Below are positions 1-6,790 of a stretch of DNA of 8,131 nt, in pieces; positions within the stretch are counted from its first letter, which is position 1, and each line of letters starts with the position of its first letter. The notes under the pieces are model-generated. The model was not told where the DNA came from. It did not search any database and was given only the letters and a program-made list of their open reading frames with translations. This stretch comes from Deltaproteobacteria bacterium. GTDB lineage: Bacteria > Desulfobacterota > Desulfobacteria > Desulfobacterales > SURF-15. The DNA lies in NCBI GenBank assembly GCA_024644775.1, contig JAHEHB010000082.1, positions 7,500-15,630 on the forward strand, written 5' to 3'. The translations under genes were made by a program, and so were the position numbers.

Positions 1-44
1 ACGCTGGTTCTGAATGCGCTCGCTAGTACTCAAAAATAATCCCA

Positions 45-650
45 TTAGTCCATGACGTCCACAACCTGAAACCCGTTTTCCTCTAAGGCTGATTGGATAA
101 CCGCTGTTTTGCAGGGGGCGAGCCGGAAATAAAAGATTCGCTTACGGCCGCCTTGCGTCGTTTGACCGACGTTTATGATTTCTCCTCCGTGATCGTGGAT
201 TACTTGCAATGCCTTTTTAAAAGCATCCGGTTTGTCTCCAATTACTACATCTATTCGGGAGCTGGCCGAAAGGATACCCATCATGTCGATAAATGCTCTT
301 AAAATATCCGATTCCGTAATGATGCCCACCACCTTTTTGTTTTTTAGAACCGGCATTCCACCGATCTTATGCTTATAGATGAGTTGGGCTGCGAATTCGA
401 TGTCGTCATCCGGATCAACGGTAATGGGATCTTTGATCATTAAATCATGAAGCGATAAATCACCCACCATGGAAGGGATAAATCCTTGTTTCAGATCGGC
501 GAGGGTGATGAATCCCTTCAGTTTATTGTCTTCGGATACAACGGGCAGGTGCCGAATGGAGTTTACTTTCATCAGATCAAAGGCTTCGTTGAAAGTGGCG
601 TTTTCGGTTACAGTAATGGGGTTTGGTACCATTAATGCACTGATTTTCAT
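45..650 (-). CDS. Tandem CBS-domain protein with C-terminal ACT-like domain (AcuB-like)
   Basis: A 201-residue soluble protein with no signal peptide or membrane segment. Two CBS motifs are visible: CBS1 at about residues 1-55 (VPNPITVTENATF, then IRHLPVVSEDNKLKGFITLADL) and CBS2 at about 65-122 (KDPITVDPDDDI, then IGGMPVLKNKKVVGIITESDI). Residues of about 132-201 look like an ACT fold. The CBS-CBS-ACT order is that of AcuB-type proteins. CBS pairs generally bind adenosyl compounds (AMP, ATP, AdoMet) and ACT domains bind small metabolites, so a regulatory role is likely, but the ligand and target are unknown. The ATG lies 4 nt after the ahbD stop, with AAGGGATGAG just upstream overlapping the end of ahbD, so this is the last gene of the heme operon and probably translationally coupled. 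It could act on AhbC/AhbD or HemB; that is inference from position only. Confidence 0.88.
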   Translation of the reverse strand: MKISALMVPNPITVTENATFNEAFDLMKVNSIRHLPVVSEDNKLKGFITLADLKQGFIPSMVGDLSLHDLMIKDPITVDPDDDIEFAAQLIYKHKIGGMPVLKNKKVVGIITESDILRAFIDMMGILSASSRIDVVIGDKPDAFKKALQVIHDHGGEIINVGQTTQGGRKRIFYFRLAPCKTAVIQSALEENGFQVVDVMD

Positions 651-654
651 GGTC

Positions 655-1824
655 TCATCCCTTCGTCGAATAGGGCTGGTAACTGCAGAGGGGTTCTTCA
701 GCTAAATAATCGCCGGTCGCCTCAAAGGCTCGGGCTCGACAACCGCCGCAGACACGCTTATACTCACAGGCGCCGCATTTGCCTTCAAGGTTATCAAAAT
801 TTCGCAGCGCAACAAATACCTCCGATCGAAACCAAATATCCGTAAACGTACGTTTGCGAATATCACCGCTGTCTACCTGGAGAAATCCACAGGGCTGTAC
901 GATTCCTCGGTGCGAAATAAAACAGAAACCGGTACCGCCGAGACACCCTCTGGTGACCGCATCCAATCCATGGGATTGAAAGGTAACGGTCTCGCCTTCC
1001 TCTTTGGCCCGTTGCCGCAGGATGCGATAATAATGTGGCGCGCAGGTGGCTTTTAGTTGCAACGAAGACTGGCCCCTTTGATCATAAAACCAGTTGAGGG
1101 TTTTTTCATATTCTGTTGCGGTGATCGCTTGATTTAAGATATATTTGCCGCGTCCTGTTGGAACCAGGAGAAAAATGTGGTGGGCAACGGCACCCAATTC
1201 CACCGCCAACGCCTGGATTTTAGGAATTTCATGGAGATTTTGCTTGGTGATGGTTGTATTTATTTGAAATTCGATGCCTGAAGCCTTTGCATGGGCAATC
1301 CCTTTCAGTGCACCGTCAAATGCGCCGTCGACACCTCGAAATCGATCATGTGATGCCTTTGTCGAGCCATCCAGGCTAATGCTGATACGCTTTATACCGG
1401 CATCTGCCATTTTTTTGGCGATATTTTCCGTTATGAGTGTTCCATTAGGGGCCATTACCATCTTTAGGTCAAGATCCGTTCCATATCGGGCGATTTCAAA
1501 AATGTCGGGTCTCAACAACGGCTCGCCACCGGTTAAAATGACGATGGGCGTTCCGGTTTCCGCAATCTCATCCAGCACGCGTAAACAAGTATTTGTTTCC
1601 AGTTCGCCCTCATAGGGCCCATTGGTTGCGGCAGCGCGACAATGAACACATGATAGATTGCAGTTCCGCGTAATTTCCCATGCAACCAGGCGCAACGTAT
1701 CCTGTTTATCTTTGTGATTTCCCGGTGGATGATTGCCATTGGGATGATTGCCATTGGGATGATTGGCATGGGGATGATTACCATGGGGGGATGGGCTGAC
1801 TTTCGGTGATGTTATGGTTCCCAT
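655..1824 (-). CDS. ahbD: AhbD, radical SAM heme b synthase (Fe-coproporphyrin III decarboxylase)
   Basis: 389 residues. The radical SAM motif CNLSCVHC supplies C55, C59 and C62 for the AdoMet-binding [4Fe-4S] cluster, and TGGEP (98-102) is the SAM-binding motif. The C-terminal half carries a SPASM/auxiliary-cluster cysteine set (C294, C301, C312, C350, C353, C359, C362, C380), and ATCAPHYYR (259-267) is typical of the AhbD/NirJ group. AhbD removes two propionate carboxyls from Fe-coproporphyrin III to give heme b, the last step of the alternative siroheme-dependent pathway of sulfate reducers and archaea. Assignment as AhbD rather than the paralogous AhbC rests on the LRLVAWEITRNCNLSCVHCR-type core. 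The start ATG is 5 nt after the hemB stop, without a clear Shine-Dalgarno sequence, which suggests coupling. Oddity: residues 14-37 form an NHP/NG-rich histidine tract encoded by 15-bp tandem repeats. A TTG at codon 44, preceded by AACAGGAT, would skip it and cannot be excluded as a start. Confidence 0.9.
   Translation of the reverse strand: MGTITSPKVSPSPHGNHPHANHPNGNHPNGNHPPGNHKDKQDTLRLVAWEITRNCNLSCVHCRAAATNGPYEGELETNTCLRVLDEIAETGTPIVILTGGEPLLRPDIFEIARYGTDLDLKMVMAPNGTLITENIAKKMADAGIKRISISLDGSTKASHDRFRGVDGAFDGALKGIAHAKASGIEFQINTTITKQNLHEIPKIQALAVELGAVAHHIFLLVPTGRGKYILNQAITATEYEKTLNWFYDQRGQSSLQLKATCAPHYYRILRQRAKEEGETVTFQSHGLDAVTRGCLGGTGFCFISHRGIVQPCGFLQVDSGDIRKRTFTDIWFRSEVFVALRNFDNLEGKCGACEYKRVCGGCRARAFEATGDYLAEEPLCSYQPYSTKG
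1727..1786 (-). repeat. Four tandem 15-bp repeats encoding the His/Asn-rich N-terminus of AhbD
   Basis: Four consecutive 15-bp units on the plus strand start at 1727, 1742, 1757 and 1772. The first two are identical (GGATGATTGCCATTG); the third and fourth differ at two or three positions (GGATGATTGGCATGG, GGATGATTACCATGG). On the coding strand they give repeated NHPNG-like pentapeptides. The 15-bp period keeps the reading frame, so copy number can change by slippage without breaking ahbD. Confidence 0.93.
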
Positions 1825-1829
1825 TCGTT

Positions 1830-2822
1830 TTACGCGTCCGATATCTTTCTAAGTGTTTCGGCGGCTTCCAGTGCAAAATAGGTGAGAATCATATCGGCGC
1901 CTGCCCGTTTGATGGCAGTCAGTGTTTCCAGCATCACCTGATGACCGTCTATCCATCCCATACGATCGGCGGCTTTGATCATGGCGAATTCTCCACTAAC
2001 GTTATAGGCCGCAACCGGTAGATCGATCTCTTCACGAACTCGGTAAATAATATCCAAGTATGGCAATGCAGGTTTAACCATAATGATATCAGCGCCTTCT
2101 TCGATGTCCAACGTCACTTCACGGATGGCTTCCAGTGCATTGGCGGGATCCATTTGATAGGTTCTTCGATCTCCAAATTGCGGCGTGGATTCGGCTGCAC
2201 TGCGAAACGGGCCGTAATAGGCGGAACAGTACTTGGCTGCATAGGACATTATGGGGGTGTTGCTGAATCCATTTTCATCCAATGTTCCCCGTATTTCAGC
2301 AACCCGTCCATCCATCATATCGGAAGGGGCCACCATGTCGGCACCGGCCTTGGCGTGAGATAATGCGGTTTTTGCAAGCAACTCCAGCGTTGCATCGTTA
2401 TCGATACGGTGGCCCTCCACGAAACCGCAGTGACCATGCTCCATATATTGGCACAGGCACACATCGGTGACCACCACGAGATCGGAAATGGATTCTTTCA
2501 ATTTACGTGCTGCCTTCTGAACGATACCATTGTTTGCGTAGGCGCGCGTTGCAAGAGAATCTTTTTTGTCCGGGATGCCGAAAAGCATCGCAGCAGGGAT
2601 GCCGAGTTCCGTGGCATGTTCCGCTGGAGCAATAAGATTGTCGATTGAAAGCTGAAAGTGACCCGGCATTGAAGGGATCGGGTTTTTGACGCCTTTCCCT
2701 TCGGTGACAAACAAGGGAAGAATAAGATCATCCGCGGTAAGCGTCGTCTCGCGGATCATTCGGCGAAGCCCTTCACTTTGTCGCAAGCGGCGCGGTCTAT
2801 AATCAGGAAAAAGCATAGGCAT
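1830..2822 (-). CDS. hemB: HemB, delta-aminolevulinic acid dehydratase (porphobilinogen synthase)
   Basis: 330 residues, the normal family length. HemB condenses two 5-aminolevulinate molecules to porphobilinogen in the cytoplasm, as an oligomer. The Zn-site cysteines are present (C122, C124, C132 in DVCLCQYMEHGHCGF), so this is the zinc-dependent form rather than the Asp-rich Mg-only form. The two active-site lysines are K197 (in SYAAKYCSAYYGPFR) and the Schiff-base K250 (in IIMVKPALPYLD). The N-terminal FPDYRPRRLR block is also standard. An AAAGGAG at 2826-2832 precedes two in-frame ATGs: the first (2820-2822) is only 3 nt away, and the second (2814-2816) is 9 nt away and gives the more typical MLFP start, so the protein may be two residues shorter. 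It sits between ahbC (about 24 nt upstream) and ahbD (5 nt downstream), supplying the early common step next to the last heme steps. Confidence 0.97.
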   Translation of the reverse strand: MPMLFPDYRPRRLRQSEGLRRMIRETTLTADDLILPLFVTEGKGVKNPIPSMPGHFQLSIDNLIAPAEHATELGIPAAMLFGIPDKKDSLATRAYANNGIVQKAARKLKESISDLVVVTDVCLCQYMEHGHCGFVEGHRIDNDATLELLAKTALSHAKAGADMVAPSDMMDGRVAEIRGTLDENGFSNTPIMSYAAKYCSAYYGPFRSAAESTPQFGDRRTYQMDPANALEAIREVTLDIEEGADIIMVKPALPYLDIIYRVREEIDLPVAAYNVSGEFAMIKAADRMGWIDGHQVMLETLTAIKRAGADMILTYFALEAAETLRKISDA

Positions 2823-2846
2823 CCACTCCTTTATGTATTCCCGGAG

Positions 2847-4025
2847 CTACGAGATTTCTTTATCTGTTAAATAACAAGCCGGATCCGGCGCCCAGACATC
2901 GCCACTGACCGCTTCTGCGCGTACTCGAAAATTTCCGGCGCATATATCCAACCAGCGACAGGTTGCGCATCGTCCTGTTACATGCTTCTTTTTCTCTTTG
3001 AGCTGTTTCATCAACGGGTTCGTCGTATCCGTCCAGATTTTGGAAAATGGCCGATTCTTAATGTTTCCGAAGCTGTAATGCCGCCAGAATTGATCCGCAT
3101 ACACCTCACCATCCCAACTCGTACATCCGATTCCCCTGCCGGAACTGTTCCCTTCGTTCATTTGCAGCAGTTCGAGTACCTCTGCGGCCCGATTCGGATT
3201 TTCCTTCAATAACCGTAAATATAGATAGGGACCGTCTGAATGGTTATCCACCGTTAAAACTTCTTTTGGTTTTCCTTTTTCGTGCAGTGTTTTCGTAAGG
3301 TCCATAATAAGATCCACAGCCGCCCGGGTTTCCTCATGAGATACGTCCTCTTTTACGAGTTTCGATCCACGACCCGCATACACCAGATGATAGAAACATA
3401 CCCGCGGGATATCCATTTTTTCAAGCAGATTGAATATACTCGGTATTTCATGTACATTAAATCGGTTGATTGTAAACCGGAGGCCGACTTTTATCCCGGC
3501 CTTCTGGCAGTTTTCGATTCCGTCGAGCGCTGAACGAAAGGCGCCTTTCACACCCCTGAATCGATCATTGATTGCTTCCATACCATCGAGACTGATACCG
3601 ACATATGACAGACCGATATCCTTCAAGGTTTGGGCCATATCTTCCGTGATCAACGTTCCGTTTGTGGATACGACGGCCCGCATCCCTTTCTTAATCGCAT
3701 AACTCGCTAACTGTGGGAGGTCTTTGCGTACGAGCGGTTCTCCGCCTGAAAACAACAACACCGGAACGCCGAACGCTGCCAGATCATCGATGAATTGTGT
3801 CCCCTGTTCGAAAGAAAGCTCATTTTGGAAAAATTGATCCCTGGCATGGGCGTAACAATGCACGCAGCGTAGATTGCAACGGCGGGTAACGTTCCAGACG
3901 ACTACCGGTCGTTTGTCCACTGAAAACTGAAGGAGATGAGACGGCAAAGAAGATGATTGCCTTCCGTAACGAAGCGCATCCGACGGTTCAACGGTTCCGC
4001 AATATAATTTGGATATTCCGATCAT
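2847..4025 (-). CDS. ahbC: AhbC, radical SAM 12,18-didecarboxysiroheme deacetylase
   Basis: 392 residues. CNLRCVHC provides C50, C54 and C57 for the radical SAM cluster, and FSGGEP (92-97) is the AdoMet motif. Further cysteines at C301, C353, C356, C362 and C384 are placed like a SPASM/auxiliary cluster. The N-terminal MIGISKLYCG...DALRYGR block and the VVVWNVTRRCNLRC core are characteristic of AhbC, which removes the two acetate side chains of 12,18-didecarboxysiroheme to give Fe-coproporphyrin III, the substrate of AhbD. It is clearly paralogous to AhbD (shared GTLITE, ISLDG and DRFRGV segments). Its ATG overlaps the stop of the upstream ClpX-like gene (ATGA, 4022-4025), and the preceding bases are A/T-rich with no Shine-Dalgarno sequence, so translation probably depends on re-initiation by ribosomes ending the upstream gene. 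The stop is TAG. Confidence 0.91.
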   Translation of the reverse strand: MIGISKLYCGTVEPSDALRYGRQSSSLPSHLLQFSVDKRPVVVWNVTRRCNLRCVHCYAHARDQFFQNELSFEQGTQFIDDLAAFGVPVLLFSGGEPLVRKDLPQLASYAIKKGMRAVVSTNGTLITEDMAQTLKDIGLSYVGISLDGMEAINDRFRGVKGAFRSALDGIENCQKAGIKVGLRFTINRFNVHEIPSIFNLLEKMDIPRVCFYHLVYAGRGSKLVKEDVSHEETRAAVDLIMDLTKTLHEKGKPKEVLTVDNHSDGPYLYLRLLKENPNRAAEVLELLQMNEGNSSGRGIGCTSWDGEVYADQFWRHYSFGNIKNRPFSKIWTDTTNPLMKQLKEKKKHVTGRCATCRWLDICAGNFRVRAEAVSGDVWAPDPACYLTDKEIS

Positions 4026-5764
4026 TTTAATTCGCTTTTAATTAAATCATTCAAATAGGCCTCTGGGTCCACGAGCGCCAGTCTTGAAATGAAAAATCGG
4101 TTTTTACCGGTTTTTTCGAGAATGAGCTTTAACCCATGTTGAAAATTTTTTGAAAGCTTATCAAATACATCATTTAGCGTAATGGCAGAACTCACGACCT
4201 GTTCGATAATCAAGTCGATGGCATCTTCTTCCAACACCAGGTTGATGTCGTGATTTTTAAAGAAATAGAGTTCAAGATTTTTAATTTCATCGTAATAGGA
4301 TTTTATTTTTTGAATGGCGTTTCCAATATCCATCACATTCTGACAATAGAAAGTGGAAACCACTTCCACGCGGGCAGGTGTTAGGGTAAGGCCGTATTTT
4401 TCGGAAAGATGCCTTCGATTCTGAGTTACGTAATGTTTTATGTGTTCTTTTTCTTGATTCAGTAGCCGTTCGAAATCTTTTTTTGTTTGGCTATCGTCTG
4501 CAGATGAGATGAGGGTATCCAGTGATGCTTCAGGATTTTTCGCTACGGATGTGGTGGCAGAAAATTTCTTTATACTCGTTGATGGTAATTTTTTTTCAAA
4601 GGGAAGGAGCGCTTTTTCCACAGCGCTGACCAATCCCCGGGCTCCTGTATTTTCATCATATGCGTGACCTGCCAGGATTCGAAGCGCCGCATCTTCGAAC
4701 TTCAAGCGTATGCCATATGCTGTAAAATCGAGCTTTTTACCTAAGATAATGGGATTGTTTGGATTTTTTAAGATTTCATAGAGGTCATCTTCCGTGAGTC
4801 TTTCAAAAATCGCTCTAACCGGCAAACGACCGACGAATTCCGATTCAAACCCGTATTCCATCAAATCCTCTGATTTAACATGTTTCAAAATATCGCTCGG
4901 ATCTCGTGTTTTCGAAATTTGTGCGCCAAAACCAATCCCCTGAGAACGTATCCGTTTTTGTATAATTTCAGAAAGATCGGAAAACGCACCACTCATGATA
5001 AACAGAATATTTTTTGTATTGACGGTGTTTTTATCCCGCTTACCCGTCTTTCGAAAGCGCTCGATTTCCTGAAGCATGGAAATCGGGTCGTGAGGTACTT
5101 TCAGATCGACTTCTGTTTCTTCCATTGGTTTGAGCAGGGCCCGCTGCACACCGGTTCTTGATACATCGGCGCCAATGATGTTTCGGCTGGAAGCGATTTT
5201 GTCGATTTCATCGATGTAAATAATACCGTATTGAGCCAGTTCAAAATCACTCTCTGCCTCTCTGAAGAGATCTCTCACAAGATCTTCAACATCCCCTCCC
5301 ACATATCCGGTTTCGCTGAATTTCGTTGCATCTCCTTTTACAAACGGCACACCGATTTTATTGGCAATCAGCTTGATCATGTATGTTTTACCCACGCCCG
5401 TGGGTCCGATCATCAGCACATTATTCTTGATACTTCCGACCATGCCGTCCATGGCTTCCGGAAATTCCTCAGCGTGTTTGATGCGGTTGAAATGAGTGCA
5501 GATTTTTGTCGCCAAGATTGCCTTGGCGCGCTCTTGTTTAATAATATACTGATCGAGGTAGGATACGAGCTCTTCGGGTTTTAGATCGAAATGAATCTTT
5601 TTATCCGTTGAAAGCGGCTCCTTAACCTTTTCCGATATGGCCTCTTGTGGCATTACGATGGGGGATACGATTTTTACACTGTCTCCGAATTTTTTGGATA
5701 AAAATTCGCTGATCTCTTTTTCAATCTCTTTGGGGTTTGGAATTTTTTCGTTCATAGGTTTCAT
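4022..5764 (-). CDS. Divergent ClpX/HslU-like AAA+ unfoldase, first gene of the heme operon
   Basis: About 580 residues from ATG 5764. An in-frame TTG at 5782 would add six residues but has no ribosome site, whereas TAGGAAAT precedes the ATG. Numbering here counts from the TTG. Walker A is GPTGVGKT (126-133), the aromatic pore loop is GYVG (159-162), Walker B is IIYIDEID (187-194), the sensor-1 region is MSGAF (263-267), the arginine-finger region is GRLPV (318-322) and sensor 2 is GARGL (380-384). The segment QGIGFGA (281-287) keeps the IGF-type loop by which ClpX docks on ClpP. Differences from housekeeping ClpX: no N-terminal four-cysteine zinc domain, the RKH loop is replaced by a charged stretch (about 228-252), and about 180 extra C-terminal residues follow the small AAA+ domain. 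It should hydrolyse ATP to unfold or remodel proteins, possibly with ClpP. The substrate is unknown; coupling to ahbC suggests a tetrapyrrole enzyme. The gene looks more A/T-rich than its neighbours. Confidence 0.87.
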   Translation of the reverse strand: MKPMNEKIPNPKEIEKEISEFLSKKFGDSVKIVSPIVMPQEAISEKVKEPLSTDKKIHFDLKPEELVSYLDQYIIKQERAKAILATKICTHFNRIKHAEEFPEAMDGMVGSIKNNVLMIGPTGVGKTYMIKLIANKIGVPFVKGDATKFSETGYVGGDVEDLVRDLFREAESDFELAQYGIIYIDEIDKIASSRNIIGADVSRTGVQRALLKPMEETEVDLKVPHDPISMLQEIERFRKTGKRDKNTVNTKNILFIMSGAFSDLSEIIQKRIRSQGIGFGAQISKTRDPSDILKHVKSEDLMEYGFESEFVGRLPVRAIFERLTEDDLYEILKNPNNPIILGKKLDFTAYGIRLKFEDAALRILAGHAYDENTGARGLVSAVEKALLPFEKKLPSTSIKKFSATTSVAKNPEASLDTLISSADDSQTKKDFERLLNQEKEHIKHYVTQNRRHLSEKYGLTLTPARVEVVSTFYCQNVMDIGNAIQKIKSYYDEIKNLELYFFKNHDINLVLEEDAIDLIIEQVVSSAITLNDVFDKLSKNFQHGLKLILEKTGKNRFFISRLALVDPEAYLNDLIKSELK

Positions 5765-5789
5765 ATTTCCTAAAATCGTCAATGTCTAT

Positions 5790-5811
5790 CAATCACAGCC
5801 TAACAATCACA
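5790..5811 (-). repeat. Direct repeat TGTGATTG x2 in the operon leader
   Basis: CAATCACA occurs at 5790-5797 and 5804-5811 on the plus strand (TGTGATTG in the transcript direction), 14 bp apart, 26-47 nt before the ATG at 5764. It could be a binding site for a protein or just chance. Nothing else supports a function. Confidence 0.35.
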
Positions 5812-5904
5812 TGGTACTGACTCACGAAGATCGTTGCTTTGCCAGAACCTTTTTACGCCGCTGCGTCCTCCTAACAATAATCATTTTTGAACAAAACGCA
5901 AAGC

Positions 5905-5921
5905 TGCAAATCGGGTGCCAA
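5905..5921 (-). promoter_or_regulatory. Sigma-54 (-24/-12) promoter for the unfoldase-ahbC-hemB-ahbD-CBS operon
   Basis: Read on the minus strand, TTGGCACCCGATTTGCA matches the sigma-54 consensus YTGGCAC-N5-TTGCW, with GG and GC exactly 10 bp apart (GG at 5918-5919, GC at 5906-5907). It points into the operon and predicts a transcript start near 5894, leaving a leader of about 130 nt. Such promoters need an AAA+ enhancer-binding activator, whose binding site would then fall inside the 3' part of the SDR gene. The match is sequence-based only. Confidence 0.62.
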
Positions 5922-5939
5922 AAAGATTGAAACAGAATG

Positions 5940-6716
5940 TTAAAAACCGATGGAAACGCCACCGTCAACCGGCAGACATGTCCCGGTTACGAAACTGGCT
6001 GCCGGGGAACATAAATAGACAGCCGCCCAACCGATGTCTTCCGGCTGCCCGAACTTGCCCATGGGAGTTCTTGCAAGAATTCTGTTTTTGCGCTCCGGAT
6101 CCGTCGCGGCTGTCTTAATCATCATTTCGGAATAAATCCAGCCCGGAGCAATCGCATTGACCCGAATACCGTCCGGAGAAAGTTCGGCTGCCATGGTTCT
6201 CACCATTCCCAGAAAAGCCGATTTAGCAGCGGAGTAGGCCACTACCTTTGGAATACCGAACAGCGACGCCATGGACGCGATAAAAATAATATTACCGCGT
6301 TTTACCGCTTTCATGCCGGGAATCACCGCTTGGCTCAGGGCAAATGAGCCCATCACATGGGTTTCGAAAACCCATCTGAAATCTTGAAAACGGGTCTCTT
6401 CAACCTGTTTTTTGACATGGTTTCCCGCATTATTGATGATTGTTGTGACCTTGCCGATTTCCGATTCGATCGACTTGATGAGTGTTTTTGACGAATCCAA
6501 ATCTGTAACATCGTGTACCCGGTACCCGGTTGAATCCCCCAGTTTCTGGGCGGCCTCCTGAAGAACCGATTCCCTTCTGCCGGTTAGCACAATTCTTGCC
6601 CCGGCTTGCTTCAAACACTGTGCCATACCGAAACCCAAACCGGTTCCTCCGCCGGTAATCAGTACGAGCTCATCCGACAAGTCAAATGCCTGTGTAAACG
6701 ACTGTTGTATCATCAT
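5940..6716 (-). CDS. SDR-family NAD(P)-dependent oxidoreductase, gluconate-5-dehydrogenase/KduD-like
   Basis: 258 residues, a classical short-chain dehydrogenase. The Rossmann glycine motif is TGGGTGLG (21-28), NNAG is at 95-98, catalytic S148 is in IASMAS, and Y161 and K165 are in YSAAK. The loop after beta-2 reads TGRRE without an acidic residue, which favours NADP(H). The position normally held by the structural Asn of the catalytic tetrad (NxxGxF) is H120 (HVMGSF). The overall pattern (FDLSDELVLITGG, PVDGG near the end) resembles gluconate 5-dehydrogenase or KduD-type sugar-acid dehydrogenases, but the substrate cannot be read from sequence. An excellent AGGAGG (6720-6725) precedes two adjacent ATGs: the first is 3 nt away and the second 6 nt, so the true start may be 6713. 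It is divergent from dctP across a shared regulatory region, suggesting it oxidises the solute imported by that transporter. Confidence 0.87.
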   Translation of the reverse strand: MMIQQSFTQAFDLSDELVLITGGGTGLGFGMAQCLKQAGARIVLTGRRESVLQEAAQKLGDSTGYRVHDVTDLDSSKTLIKSIESEIGKVTTIINNAGNHVKKQVEETRFQDFRWVFETHVMGSFALSQAVIPGMKAVKRGNIIFIASMASLFGIPKVVAYSAAKSAFLGMVRTMAAELSPDGIRVNAIAPGWIYSEMMIKTAATDPERKNRILARTPMGKFGQPEDIGWAAVYLCSPAASFVTGTCLPVDGGVSIGF

Positions 6717-6719
6717 ACG

Positions 6720-6725
6720 CCTCCT
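6720..6725 (-). promoter_or_regulatory. Strong Shine-Dalgarno of the SDR gene
   Basis: A full AGGAGG on the minus strand lies 3 nt before the first ATG (6716) and 6 nt before the second (6713). The spacing favours the second ATG. Confidence 0.8.
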
Positions 6726-6790
6726 GTAGATTGGTGGTATGTCTGCTAAAATCTAACCCAAACTAAATGTACAAGCAACAAATAAGGATA

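Larger units (their letters stand above)
5765..5939. other. Leader and promoter region of the unfoldase-heme operon
   Basis: This 175-nt gap lies between the SDR stop and the unfoldase start, both on the minus strand. It contains the sigma-54-type site at 5905-5921, an AGGAGG at about 5866-5871 with no start codon at a usable distance, and short direct repeats near the start codon. No convincing intrinsic terminator for the SDR gene was seen, so some read-through from it is possible. Confidence 0.6.

Noticed and set aside
1..44. Possible terminator after the CBS gene
   Set aside because: Only short symmetric bits (for example AGTACT) are present, with no stem followed by a T tract; the transcript may continue beyond the window.
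1533..1784. 83-codon minus-strand frame with repeated IIPMA units
   Set aside because: It is the 15-bp repeat of ahbD read in another frame; the ahbD frame carries the conserved radical SAM motifs.
655..4025. Possibility that the two radical SAM genes are NirJ (heme d1 synthesis) or a peptide-maturation pair
   Set aside because: No nirS, nirF or precursor-peptide gene is nearby, hemB lies between them, and their N-terminal and ATCAPHYYR-type signatures fit AhbC and AhbD.
5231..5584. 117-codon plus-strand frame inside the unfoldase gene
   Set aside because: It is antisense to the Walker A, pore-loop and Walker B region of the unfoldase, with no ribosome site or family signature of its own.
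5849..5870. Hairpin ACGC-AGCG-GCGT near an AGGAGG in the operon leader, considered as a terminator or a leader-peptide start
   Set aside because: The 4-bp stem is followed by A residues, not T, on the minus strand, and no start codon lies at a usable distance after AGGAGG.
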